From an uncultured Parabacteroides sp. (lineage in GTDB: Bacteria; Bacteroidota; Bacteroidia; Bacteroidales; Tannerellaceae): a DNA stretch of 64,000 bases. A program made the translations under genes and the position numbers. The DNA is taken from the NCBI GenBank assembly GCA_949296075.1, contig CASFNG010000001.1, positions 62,001-126,000 on the forward strand, in the 5' to 3' direction. The first letter of the stretch is position 1; every line of letters begins with the position of its first letter. A model generated the notes under the pieces. It searched no databases. It was not told where the DNA came from and was given only the letters and a program-made list of their open reading frames with translations. Below are positions 41,826-50,301 of this stretch, piece by piece.

Positions 41826-42376
41826 AAGCAACCTGTATCCGTGATCAGATGATCCATTTTCCGGTCGAAAGGCTCGGTCGGGATGTGGGGAAATAGCTGG
41901 AAGCCGAAGCAGATCCCGATAGCGGGAGCCTTAATCGTGGCCAGCAGGCGGTCGTAATAGCCGCGTCCCCGCCCTAAACGGTTCCTGTCAGTGTCGAATG
42001 CCACCCCGGGCACGATGATCATGTCTATCTCCTCTTTCGGCGGCTCCACGCCATCGGCCTTGGGTTCCAAGATGCCGAACGGCCCGGGCCGGAGGGATTC
42101 TTCCCCTTCGTAGAGCAGCAGACGAAGGTCGTCGCCCACCACCAAAGGCAAAAGCAATCTCTTTTCCTTGTACCACCGCTCGATGAACGGGGCGGTTTGC
42201 ACCTCTCCCGGCAACGCGTGATAGAGGGCTACACAACGGGCAGAGCGGAAGAGGTCTGTTTCCTCTACCGCCGCCAGTATCTTCTCTGACCGCTTGGCCA
42301 GCTCTGTGCCCGTATACGTTCTTTTCCGCGCGGCTACCTCTTGGCGCAAGGCCTGTTTTTCTTGGCGTTTATCCAT
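41822..42376 (-). CDS. 5-formyltetrahydrofolate cyclo-ligase
   Basis: A 184-residue protein. MDKRQEKQALRQEVAARKR is the usual basic start, FGILEPKADGVEPPKEEIDMIIVPGVAFD and the GRGRGYYDRLLATIKAPAIGICF stretch are the ATP-binding and substrate motifs of the family, and the C-terminal DHLITDTG is typical. It converts 5-formyl-THF to 5,10-methenyl-THF with ATP. Last gene of the dCMP deaminase-S41 protease-cyclo-ligase operon, convergent with DUF721. Confidence 0.93.
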   Translation of the reverse strand: MDKRQEKQALRQEVAARKRTYTGTELAKRSEKILAAVEETDLFRSARCVALYHALPGEVQTAPFIERWYKEKRLLLPLVVGDDLRLLLYEGEESLRPGPFGILEPKADGVEPPKEEIDMIIVPGVAFDTDRNRLGRGRGYYDRLLATIKAPAIGICFGFQLFPHIPTEPFDRKMDHLITDTGCF

Positions 42377-42391
42377 TTCCCCTCCTTTCCT

Positions 42392-44017
42392 TTACTGAGT
42401 GACCGGTACTGATTTTCCCTCTTTCAGGATCTCGATCGCGCGCAGCAGCGTCGTGTCGTCTTTCAGGAAGATCGGATAGAATCCCTCCTCGTCGAAGAAG
42501 TTGCGTACGATGTAGGCCTGCAATTGGTTCTCGATCAGGCTCGCCGATATATTGATGAGCGTAGGACGCCGCTTGATACCTTTGCTTGCCGCGAAATCCA
42601 CGAACTCGGAGAGCAGCGGTTGCTGGCGCAAGTAAGCGTACAATTCCTCCCATGTCTTGAAGGAACTGAGCTTGTCTTGGTGCCGATCCGAGTATTCGAG
42701 TGTAAACAGGTAAAGCACGCCACTGTTGATCACGTTCGAGAAATATGAGGTGATGCCGCTGGTGTCCCTCGGGATGAAGATGTCGGGCATGATACCTCCT
42801 CCTCCATAGACGGTACGCCCGCCCACGGTCTGGTATTTCAAGGAGTCATCCATCTTGATGCTGTCCGCTGAGTCGAATTCCCCATGCATATAGCGGTTAT
42901 AGATGTCTTGGTCGTAGTCGTCGGTATTTCCCAGCTCATATTTTTTCTGGATGCAACGTCCGGACGGGGTGTAGTAGCGGGCGATGGTAAGGCGCATCTC
43001 GGAGCCGTCGTTCAACGCGAGCTGGGTCTGTACCAAACCTTTGCCGTACGTACGTCGGCCGATGATCGTCCCGCGGTCGTTGTCCTGGATCGCCCCCGAG
43101 AATATCTCGCTGGCGGAGGCGGAGATCTCGTCGGTCAGCACCACGATCGGCGCCTCCTTGCAGGTCCCTGTGCCATTGGCATAGACATCGGCGCGGGGGA
43201 ATGATTTCCCTTCCGTGTAAACGATCAGCCGTCCTTCAGGCATGAACTCGTTAATCATGTTGATGGCGGCGTCCATATAGCCTCCGGTGTTTCCACGCAG
43301 GTCGATCACGAACGACTGGCACCGCTCCTGTTTCAACTTGGCGATCGCCGTGATGAACTCGTTGTAGGTGTTGCGGCCGAACTTGCTTACCTTGATGTAG
43401 CCGATGCCCGGCGCTGCCACGTAGGATACGTCCACCGAATGTACGGGCACGTCACCTCGTGTGACGTCGAAGTACAGGAGCTTGGGAGAGTCGCCCCGTT
43501 GCACGCCTAATTTCACCGTGCTGTTTTTCTCGCCGCGGAGCGTCTTCATGATCTCGGTCTGGCTCTTTTTCTGCCCGGAGAATACGGAGTCGTTGATCGT
43601 GATGATCCGGTCGAAGGGCAATAGTCCGGCCTTCTCGGCGGGGCCTCCGCTGATGACGCTGATGACCAGGATCGTATCGGTTTGCATATTGAAGGATACG
43701 CCTATTCCGCTGAAGGATCCCTCTAACTCCTCGTTCACTTGGGATACCTCTTCCGCCGGGATATAGACGGAGTGAGGGTCCAGCTCACTGAAAATCTTAG
43801 GGATCGTCCCTTCCACCAATTGAGCCATGTTTACCGTGTCCACGTATTGCTCGTCAATGATGTCTAACACGGCGTTTATCTTGTTCCCGCTTGTGTAAGC
43901 CCGGCGTTTACCCTGATCGCTGATCGATCGGTAATGGTTCCCGATGAAGATCCCGAAAGCGATGCTGGTCGCGATGATGACCGGAAGCCAGATCGTCAGC
44001 TTCTTGTTCTTATCCAT
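42392..44017 (-). CDS. S41 family C-terminal processing peptidase
   Basis: A 541-residue serine protease. It has one N-terminal membrane helix or signal anchor (about 7-25, LTIWLPVIIATSIAFGIFIG), a PDZ domain (about 95-175, ISGGPAEKAGLLPFDRII) and the S41 peptidase domain. The catalytic Ser is in EISASASEIFSGA and the Lys in GRRTYGKGLVQ. The C-terminal part (about 440-541) is an extra helical segment. Substrates in Bacteroidota include lipoproteins and peptidoglycan-related proteins; the specific one is unknown. It lies between dCMP deaminase (15 bases) and the cyclo-ligase (15 bases). Confidence 0.92.
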   Translation of the reverse strand: MDKNKKLTIWLPVIIATSIAFGIFIGNHYRSISDQGKRRAYTSGNKINAVLDIIDEQYVDTVNMAQLVEGTIPKIFSELDPHSVYIPAEEVSQVNEELEGSFSGIGVSFNMQTDTILVISVISGGPAEKAGLLPFDRIITINDSVFSGQKKSQTEIMKTLRGEKNSTVKLGVQRGDSPKLLYFDVTRGDVPVHSVDVSYVAAPGIGYIKVSKFGRNTYNEFITAIAKLKQERCQSFVIDLRGNTGGYMDAAINMINEFMPEGRLIVYTEGKSFPRADVYANGTGTCKEAPIVVLTDEISASASEIFSGAIQDNDRGTIIGRRTYGKGLVQTQLALNDGSEMRLTIARYYTPSGRCIQKKYELGNTDDYDQDIYNRYMHGEFDSADSIKMDDSLKYQTVGGRTVYGGGGIMPDIFIPRDTSGITSYFSNVINSGVLYLFTLEYSDRHQDKLSSFKTWEELYAYLRQQPLLSEFVDFAASKGIKRRPTLINISASLIENQLQAYIVRNFFDEEGFYPIFLKDDTTLLRAIEILKEGKSVPVTQ

Positions 44018-44032
44018 AAAAACGTGTTTTAT

Positions 44033-44467
44033 TTATTCGTTCAAATCTATGAAATCCACCTCGATACCGGCTCTTCTCAGCAGCTCGCAGCCGTCGTTTA
44101 TCCGGTAATTCTCCGAGTAGACGACCCGCTTTATCCCGGATTGTATGATTAATTTAGCGCATTCGATGCAAGGAGAGGTGGTGACGTAGATCGTCGCTCC
44201 CTTGCTGCTGTTGGCGGAGGCCGCGATCTTCGTGATCGCGTTGGCTTCCGCGTGCAGCACATAGGGCTTGGTGACGTTGTTCTCGTCTTCGCAAATATTC
44301 TCGAAACCGGCGGGTGTCCCGTTATAGCCGTCGGAGATAATCATCTTGTCCTTGACCAATAAGGCTCCTACCTGACGTCGTTTACAGTACGAGTTCTCGG
44401 CCCATATAGCGGCCATTCGCAGGTAGCGCTTGTCTAATTCGTGCTGTTTCTCTGTCTTTTCGCACAT
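44033..44467 (-). CDS. Deoxycytidylate deaminase (dCMP deaminase)
   Basis: A 144-residue zinc deaminase. The zinc/catalytic motifs are VLHAEANAI (His and Glu) and SPCIECAKLI (two Cys). RKRQVGALLVKD-like CKRRQVGALL and SDGYNGTPAGFEN are typical dCMP-deaminase segments upstream. It makes dUMP for thymidylate synthesis, or in the ComEB group acts in DNA uptake; metabolism is the likelier reading here. A -7-like TACTTTCG (44505-44498) is 30 bases upstream. Confidence 0.92.
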   Translation of the reverse strand: MCEKTEKQHELDKRYLRMAAIWAENSYCKRRQVGALLVKDKMIISDGYNGTPAGFENICEDENNVTKPYVLHAEANAITKIAASANSSKGATIYVTTSPCIECAKLIIQSGIKRVVYSENYRINDGCELLRRAGIEVDFIDLNE

Positions 44468-44519
44468 TTGTTAACTCTTTTTGTATGAATGCAATCGCGA
44501 AAGTAGTGATTATTTGGGT

Positions 44520-44542
44520 TTGCCGGGTTTGTTGCCCGGCAA
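44520..44542. repeat. Perfect eight-base inverted repeat downstream of M3 peptidase
   Basis: TTGCCGGG and CCCGGCAA around a seven-base loop, five bases after the M3 stop on the minus strand. The minus strand has no T-run behind the stem, so a terminator role is doubtful; the plus strand has T-rich bases but no gene before. Confidence 0.5.
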
Positions 44543-44546
44543 TTTC

Positions 44547-46646
44547 TTATTTCTTGATGCCGTTTCGGATCAGGAGCGCGTCGATTGTCGGCTCTTGACC
44601 GCGGAAACGCTTGTAGAGCACGTCCGGATCCTCGGTGCCGCCCTTGGTCAGGATATTGTCGTGGAACGATCTCGCTACCTCCTGATTGAAGATACCTTTC
44701 GCCTTGAATACGGAGAACGCGTCAGCGTCGAGCACCTCGGCCCATTTATATCCGTAGTACCCGGCGGCGTATCCTCCGGAGAATATATGGCCGAACTGAG
44801 TGCTCATCAAGGCTTCCGGTACCTCCGGAACAGTGACGGTCTGGCTCCAAGCCTTTTTCTCGAACTCGTTCACGTCTCCCCCGAATGGCTGCTCCAACGT
44901 ATGCCATGCCATGTCTAAGAAGCCGAAGCTCAACTGGCGGCAGCAAAGGTATCCGGCGTTGAAGTTCGCTGCGTCAGTTAATTTTCGCACCATATCCTGC
45001 GGGATCTTCTCACCTGTCTGGTAGTGGATGGCTATCTGATCGAGGAACTCTTTCTCTGTCAGCCAGTTCTCCATGATCTGAGAGGGCAGTTCCACGAAAT
45101 CCCGATAGACATTGGTGCCGGTGAGGCTGGCGTAAGTCCCTTGGGCGAACATCCCGTGCAAGGAATGCCCGAACTCATGCAGCAAGGTCTCCACCTCGTC
45201 GAATGTCAAGAGGGAGGGCTTCGTCTCGGTAGGACGCGTGAAGTTCATCACGATAAAGATCTGCGGGCGATGATCCTTCCCGTCCTTATCCGTGTATTGC
45301 GACGTGAGGTTGTTCATCCACGCTCCGGACTGTTTCCCGTCGCGAGGGAAGAAGTCGGTATAGAGGATAGCCAGGAACTTGCCTTCGGCGTCGTAGACCT
45401 CGTAGGCCTCCACTTCCGGATGGTATACCGGGATCTTGTCGTTTTTCTTGAACGTGATCCCATATAGCTGGGTAGCGAGCCCGAACACCCCTTTGCGCAC
45501 GTTGTTCAACTCGAAATACGGGCGAGTCATCTCGTCGTTGATCTTGAAGCGGATATTTTTCAGTTTCTCCGAGTAATAGTTCCAGTCCCAAGGCATGACG
45601 GTGATGTCTTCTTTCTCCGTGCCTAAGGCGAATCCCTCCACGGCGTTGTACTCGTTGATCGCCACAGGCTTATAGGCCTCTAATAACTGGTTGAGGAGGC
45701 GATAGACGTTCTCGGGCTTCTTGGCCATCGTATGTTTCAGCGCATATTCGGCATAGTTGTTGAATCCCATTAGCCGGGCGATCTCCAACCGGATGTTCAC
45801 GATCCGCCTGACGATCTCTTTGTTGTCGAACTCATCGCCTTTGTCCCCGATACTCATGTAAGCCCGATACATACGCTCCCTCAAGTCGCGGCGATCGGCA
45901 TAACGCATGAAAGGTACGTAGCTGGGGGCAGACAGGTTGAATAACCACCCGGATTTCCCTTTGCTCTTCGCGAGTGTGGCAGCCGCTTCGCGGGCGCTCT
46001 CGGGGAGCCCCGCTAATTCATCCTCGTCGGTGATCAGCAGCTCGAAACGGTTCTTGTCTTTCAACGCATTTTGATCGAATTGCAGGGTCAGGGTACTTAG
46101 TTCCGTGCTGAGCTCGCGATATTTGGCCTTGTCTTTCTCGTCCAAGGTCGCTCCCTGAGCCTTGAACGCCTCGTAAGCGTTCTCCAACAGCTTGGAGTCT
46201 TCCAAGGAGAGGTTCAAGCGGTCTTTTTGGTCGTAGATCGCTTTAACCCGGGCGAACAGTTTATCGTTCAGATAGATGTTATTGCTCGACTCCGCGAGTT
46301 TGGGTGATATGCGTTGTGAGATCTCCATCATCTCGTCGTTGGCATCCGCGCTTAATACGTTGAAGAATACGGAGGCGACCTTGTCTAACAGCCGGCCGCT
46401 ACGTTCCATCGCCACGATCGTGTTCTCGAACGTGGGGGCTTCCGGGTTGTTGGCGATCGTGTTTATCTCTTTTTCTAATTGCTTGATACCCTCATCGAAG
46501 GCAGGCTCGTAATGCTCTATCTTGATCTTGTCGAACGGAGGTGTCTCAAATGGGGTCTTGTATTTCCCTAAAAAGGGATTATTAGCCGCTTGTGTCATTT
46601 GCATCGTGCTTAATAGAATTACTAAATTGTATAATAACTTTTTCAT
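44547..46646 (-). CDS. M3 family metallopeptidase (Dcp/oligopeptidase A-like)
   Basis: A 699-residue zinc peptidase. A signal peptide (MKKLLYNLVILLSTMQMTQA) precedes NNPFLGKYKTPFETPPFDKI, the conserved start. The zinc-binding motif LLHEFGHSLHGMF is near residue 490 with the third ligand region EFVELPSQIMENW after it. M3 enzymes of this type cleave dipeptides (Dcp) or short oligopeptides. The signal peptide suggests a periplasmic peptide scavenger. The start at 46646 follows a -7 box; a longer frame to 46688 adds 14 residues that overlap the promoter. Confidence 0.92.
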   Translation of the reverse strand: MKKLLYNLVILLSTMQMTQAANNPFLGKYKTPFETPPFDKIKIEHYEPAFDEGIKQLEKEINTIANNPEAPTFENTIVAMERSGRLLDKVASVFFNVLSADANDEMMEISQRISPKLAESSNNIYLNDKLFARVKAIYDQKDRLNLSLEDSKLLENAYEAFKAQGATLDEKDKAKYRELSTELSTLTLQFDQNALKDKNRFELLITDEDELAGLPESAREAAATLAKSKGKSGWLFNLSAPSYVPFMRYADRRDLRERMYRAYMSIGDKGDEFDNKEIVRRIVNIRLEIARLMGFNNYAEYALKHTMAKKPENVYRLLNQLLEAYKPVAINEYNAVEGFALGTEKEDITVMPWDWNYYSEKLKNIRFKINDEMTRPYFELNNVRKGVFGLATQLYGITFKKNDKIPVYHPEVEAYEVYDAEGKFLAILYTDFFPRDGKQSGAWMNNLTSQYTDKDGKDHRPQIFIVMNFTRPTETKPSLLTFDEVETLLHEFGHSLHGMFAQGTYASLTGTNVYRDFVELPSQIMENWLTEKEFLDQIAIHYQTGEKIPQDMVRKLTDAANFNAGYLCCRQLSFGFLDMAWHTLEQPFGGDVNEFEKKAWSQTVTVPEVPEALMSTQFGHIFSGGYAAGYYGYKWAEVLDADAFSVFKAKGIFNQEVARSFHDNILTKGGTEDPDVLYKRFRGQEPTIDALLIRNGIKK

Positions 46647-46661
46647 ATCAAAAAATTTCCC

Positions 46662-46669
46662 CAAAGGTA
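46662..46669 (-). promoter_or_regulatory. -7 box of the M3 peptidase gene
   Basis: TACCTTTG on the minus strand, 16 bases before the ATG; a CTTTG at 46690-46686 lies 16 bases further, a little short for a -33 element. Confidence 0.6.
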
Positions 46670-46945
46670 GGTATTTTGAGAAATACAAAGATTATCGTCA
46701 TGTTTTTTTATGTTTTGATAGGTTTCGTATAAGAAATAGAACATATCCCGGCTGTTTTCGCTGACCGGGGCAACACGCTCCTGGAGCTCAAAATCAAACC
46801 CTGTATGAACTCTTGGAAAATCCTTGTTTAACATTTGTTTGCGTGTTTGAAAACATACCTTTAGAGCATGATCCGTTTTAATGAATTGATATTTAAGCGT
46901 ATTAAGATGGCTGCTATCCTTTTTTTCTAAATAAATATAAAAGGC
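46670..46945. other. Intergenic stretch with a GC-rich block
   Basis: Between the divergent M3 peptidase and glycogen operons. Most of it is AT-rich, but 46740-46805 is clearly GC-rich and carries a CCCGG/CCGGG hairpin. A 63-codon minus-strand frame (46834-46643) crosses it but reaches into the M3 promoter and start and is not a credible gene. Confidence 0.4.
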
Positions 46946-46947
46946 GG

Positions 46948-46979
46948 TTTGTTTTTTTAGTGATTAAATAATACTTTTG
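46948..46979 (+). promoter_or_regulatory. Promoter of the glycogen operon
   Basis: TTTG (46948-46951), 20 bases, TACTTTTG (46972-46979). The leader to the first ATG is about 70 bases and AT-rich. Confidence 0.78.
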
Positions 46980-47054
46980 ATTCACATAAAGGAAAATGAT
47001 TTCATTTTGTAATCAGGAATTGCGAGGATAGTAACTTAAAACCTAAATACACAT

Positions 47055-48989
47055 ATGAGTTATCTTAAATTTGACAAGACAGTAATGATAAACCTGGAAG
47101 AGTCCTTGACTCGTGAAGTCCTCCGGACGAATCGTTTAGGGGCTTATCATTGCACTACTGTCGTTGATTGTAATACCAGGAAATACCACGGATTGCTCGT
47201 TATGCCGGTTCCTGAGTTGGACGATGACAATCATGTGTTGCTGTCTTCTTTTGACGAGACGGTGATTCAGCATGGGGCTGAGTTCAACCTGGGGCTGCAT
47301 AAGTATGGAGGGAACAACTTTAGCCCGAAAGGGCATAAGTACATCCGGGAGTATAGTTCCGCGACGGTTCCTCGTACGGTATATCGTGTGGGTGGCGTGA
47401 TTTTCTCGAAGGAGAAGGTGTTCTCCATGTATGAGAATCGTATCATGATTAAGTATACGCTGGAAGACGCTCATTCTGCTACCACCTTGCGTTTCCGTCC
47501 TTTCCTCGCGTTCCGCAGTGTGAAGGAGCTTACGCACGCCAATGGCAACGTGAACCAGACGTATGAGGAGGTTACGAATGGAATCAAGACTTGCATGTAT
47601 CCGGGGTACCCGGAGCTGTACATGCAGTTTAACAAGAAGGTGAACTTCGTGTATGAGCCGTATTGGTATAACGGCATCGAGTATCCGAAAGAGCAGGAGA
47701 GAGGGTATCCTTACCAAGAGGATCTTTACGTGCCCGGGTATTTCGAGGTTCCCATCAAGAAGGGAGAGAGTATCATTTTCAGCGCGGGGGATAGCGCGGT
47801 AGCCACAACACGGCTGAAAACCTTGTACGCTAAGGAGGTGGAGGCTCGTACACCACGTACCAGTTTCTTCAATTGCCTGAAGAATTCCGCTCAGCAGTTC
47901 TATTTCCGGCCGAAGGAGGAAGATGCTTACCTGCTCGCCGGTTATCCTTGGTTTAAGGTGCGTGCGAGGGACTTGTTTATTTCCTTGCCAGGTTGTACCT
48001 TGTCGATCGACGATCCGGTACGTTTCGAGAAGATCATGCGTACGGCGATGCCGGCGGCACGGGCTTTCATGGAGGATGGTCTCCCTGATGCGGTGATCCA
48101 TGAGATCGAGCATCCGGACGTCTTCCTTTGGGCTACTTGGGCCATCCAGCAGTATGCGAAAAGTGAGGGCGTGGAGAAGGCGAGAGAGTTATATGGGGGC
48201 TTCTTGCGCGAGATCATCGACTATATACGGGGGCAGAAGCATCCGAAGATGCGTTTGATGGAGAATGGCCTGTTGTTCGCTGACGGAAAGGATAAGGCGA
48301 TAACCTGGATGAATTCGACGGTCAATGGGAAACCTGTGGTGCCTCGTTCGGGCTATATCGTGGAGTTTAATGCCCTTTGGTATAACGCCCTCTGCTTCTA
48401 TAAGGAATTGATGGGGGGAGAGCCGATCGATGAGATCGACGCGATCATCAAGGCGCTGGATAAGTCGTTCCCCGAGACATTCGTGAACGGATATAATTAC
48501 TTGTTCGATTCAGTGAATGGATCTACCGTGGACTGGAGTGTCCGCCCGAATATGATTTTTGCCATCGCGGTGACTTATTCGCCGTTGACGAGGCTTCAGA
48601 AACGTGCCGTGGTGGATATTGTCACGAAGGAGCTGCTTACCCCGAAGGGACTGCGCTCATTGAGCCCGAAGAGCGAGGGGTATCGTCCGTACTATGTGGG
48701 ACCACAACACGAACGGGACTTGGCTTACCATCAAGGAACCGCATGGCCGTGGTTGCTGGGTGCCTACTTAGAGGCTTATCTCCGTGTGTTCGGTAAGAGC
48801 GGGGTCGCTTTCGCTGAGCGAATGTTGATAAGTATGGAAGAGGAGATGTCACTGCATTGTATCGGTACGATCCCGGAATTGTTTGATGGTAATCCACCGT
48901 TCACCGGTCGTGGGGCAGTCTCGTTCGCGATGAATGTGGCGGCTATATTAAGGGTCGTGGATTTGTTGAAGAAGTATAACGCTGAATAA
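47055..48989 (+). CDS. Amylo-alpha-1,6-glucosidase (glycogen debranching enzyme, GH133)
   Basis: A 644-residue protein with an N-terminal beta-rich domain (about 1-260, with RTNRLGAYHCTTVVDCNTRKYHGLLV) and a C-terminal (alpha/alpha)6 barrel. The latter has WATWAIQQYAKSEG, GWI-type DGKDKAITWMNSTVNGKPVVPRSG and the HQGTAWPWLLGAYLEAYL segment with the conserved acidic residues. It removes alpha-1,6 branches of glycogen. It is first in an operon with a GT and a GH57 protein, the Bacteroidota glycogen set. Confidence 0.9.
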   Translation: MSYLKFDKTVMINLEESLTREVLRTNRLGAYHCTTVVDCNTRKYHGLLVMPVPELDDDNHVLLSSFDETVIQHGAEFNLGLHKYGGNNFSPKGHKYIREYSSATVPRTVYRVGGVIFSKEKVFSMYENRIMIKYTLEDAHSATTLRFRPFLAFRSVKELTHANGNVNQTYEEVTNGIKTCMYPGYPELYMQFNKKVNFVYEPYWYNGIEYPKEQERGYPYQEDLYVPGYFEVPIKKGESIIFSAGDSAVATTRLKTLYAKEVEARTPRTSFFNCLKNSAQQFYFRPKEEDAYLLAGYPWFKVRARDLFISLPGCTLSIDDPVRFEKIMRTAMPAARAFMEDGLPDAVIHEIEHPDVFLWATWAIQQYAKSEGVEKARELYGGFLREIIDYIRGQKHPKMRLMENGLLFADGKDKAITWMNSTVNGKPVVPRSGYIVEFNALWYNALCFYKELMGGEPIDEIDAIIKALDKSFPETFVNGYNYLFDSVNGSTVDWSVRPNMIFAIAVTYSPLTRLQKRAVVDIVTKELLTPKGLRSLSPKSEGYRPYYVGPQHERDLAYHQGTAWPWLLGAYLEAYLRVFGKSGVAFAERMLISMEEEMSLHCIGTIPELFDGNPPFTGRGAVSFAMNVAAILRVVDLLKKYNAE

Positions 48990-49002
48990 AACGAATACCA
49001 GT

Positions 49003-50271
49003 ATGAAAGCATTGATGTTTGGATGGGAATTCCCTCCTCATATCTTGGGCGGTTTAGGAACGGCCAGCTACGGCTTGACACGAGGCATGGCGATTCAGCC
49101 CGATATGGATATTACTTTTTGTATTCCGAAGCCCTGGGGTGATGAAGACCAGAGCTTTTTAAAGATAGTAGGCGTGAACCAAGTGCCGATCGTCTGGAAG
49201 GATGTGGATCGCGATTATGTTCAGCAGCGGGTCTCCAAGGCTGGTATGAATGCGGATCAGTACTTTAAGTTCCGGGATCATATTTACGCGGATTTCAGTT
49301 ATCGGTACGTGAACGATTTGGGATGCCTGGAGTTCTCGGGGCGTTACCCGAATAATTTGTTGGAGGAGATCAACAATTATTCGATCGTGGCGGGTGTGAT
49401 AGCTCGAACGGAAGAGTTTGATATTATCCATGCGCATGACTGGTTGACTTATCCGGCCGGTATCCATGCGAAGAATGTGAGTGGTAAACCCTTGGTGATC
49501 CATGTGCATGCGACAGATTATGATCGCAGCCGTGGAAACGTGAACCCGGATGTCTACGCGATCGAGAAGAACGGCATGGACAACGCCGACCATATCATAA
49601 CGGTCAGCAACTTGACCCGCCAGACTGTGATCGAGAAGTATTTCCAGGATCCGGCTAAAGTGACGACCGTGCATAACGCTGTTGAGCCGTTGAGCCCGGA
49701 GATCTTGGCTATTCCCGACAAGAAAGGCGTGAAAGATAAGGTCATCACCTTCTTAGGCCGTATCACGATGCAGAAGGGTCCTGAGTATTTCGTAGAGGCA
49801 GCCGCTAAGGTCTTGGCGAAAGCTCCTCATGCCCGTTTCGTGATGGCTGGAAGCGGGGATATGATGGATCAGATGATCCGTTTAGCGGCGGCTCGAGACA
49901 TCTCGGATCGTTTCCATTTCACGGGCTTTATGAAGGGAAAACAGGTGTATGAGGTGCTGAAGGCGAGCGATGTCTATGTGATGCCTTCCGTCTCGGAGCC
50001 TTTTGGTATTTCTCCTTTGGAGGCGATGCAATGTGGGGTCCCGACCATTATATCCAAGCAATCTGGCTGCGCCGAGATCTTGGATTACGCGATCAAGGTG
50101 GATTATTGGGACATTGAGGCCTTGGCGGACGCCATGTACTCCATTATCACTTATCCGGCTATGCATGAGTTCTTGAAAGTGGAGGGTAAAAAAGAGGTGG
50201 ATAACATTAAATGGGAGTATGCCGGGCAGAAAGTCCGTCGTATTTACGATATGGTGATAGGTAAGAAATAA
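49003..50271 (+). CDS. Glycogen synthase-like glycosyltransferase (GT4/GT5 type)
   Basis: A 422-residue GT-B enzyme. MFGWEFPPHILGGLGTASYGL is the N-terminal nucleotide-sugar loop with the KxGG-like site, VHNAVEPLSPEIL and LGRITMQKGPEYFVEAA lie at the domain border, and PSVSEPFGISPLEAMQCGVP is the C-terminal sugar-nucleotide motif (E-x7-E). Families GT4 and GT5 are hard to separate here. Between the debranching enzyme and GH57 protein it should elongate alpha-1,4-glucan; the donor (ADP- or UDP-glucose) is not known. Confidence 0.88.
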   Translation: MKALMFGWEFPPHILGGLGTASYGLTRGMAIQPDMDITFCIPKPWGDEDQSFLKIVGVNQVPIVWKDVDRDYVQQRVSKAGMNADQYFKFRDHIYADFSYRYVNDLGCLEFSGRYPNNLLEEINNYSIVAGVIARTEEFDIIHAHDWLTYPAGIHAKNVSGKPLVIHVHATDYDRSRGNVNPDVYAIEKNGMDNADHIITVSNLTRQTVIEKYFQDPAKVTTVHNAVEPLSPEILAIPDKKGVKDKVITFLGRITMQKGPEYFVEAAAKVLAKAPHARFVMAGSGDMMDQMIRLAAARDISDRFHFTGFMKGKQVYEVLKASDVYVMPSVSEPFGISPLEAMQCGVPTIISKQSGCAEILDYAIKVDYWDIEALADAMYSIITYPAMHEFLKVEGKKEVDNIKWEYAGQKVRRIYDMVIGKK

Positions 50272-50301
50272 TTAACGACAAGAGAAAAACAAACAAATAT
50301 T

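Noticed and set aside
46643-46834. A 63-codon minus-strand frame upstream of the M3 peptidase
   Set aside because: It overlaps the peptidase promoter and start and has no separate signal; kept as a possible repeated element in the findings but not called as a gene.
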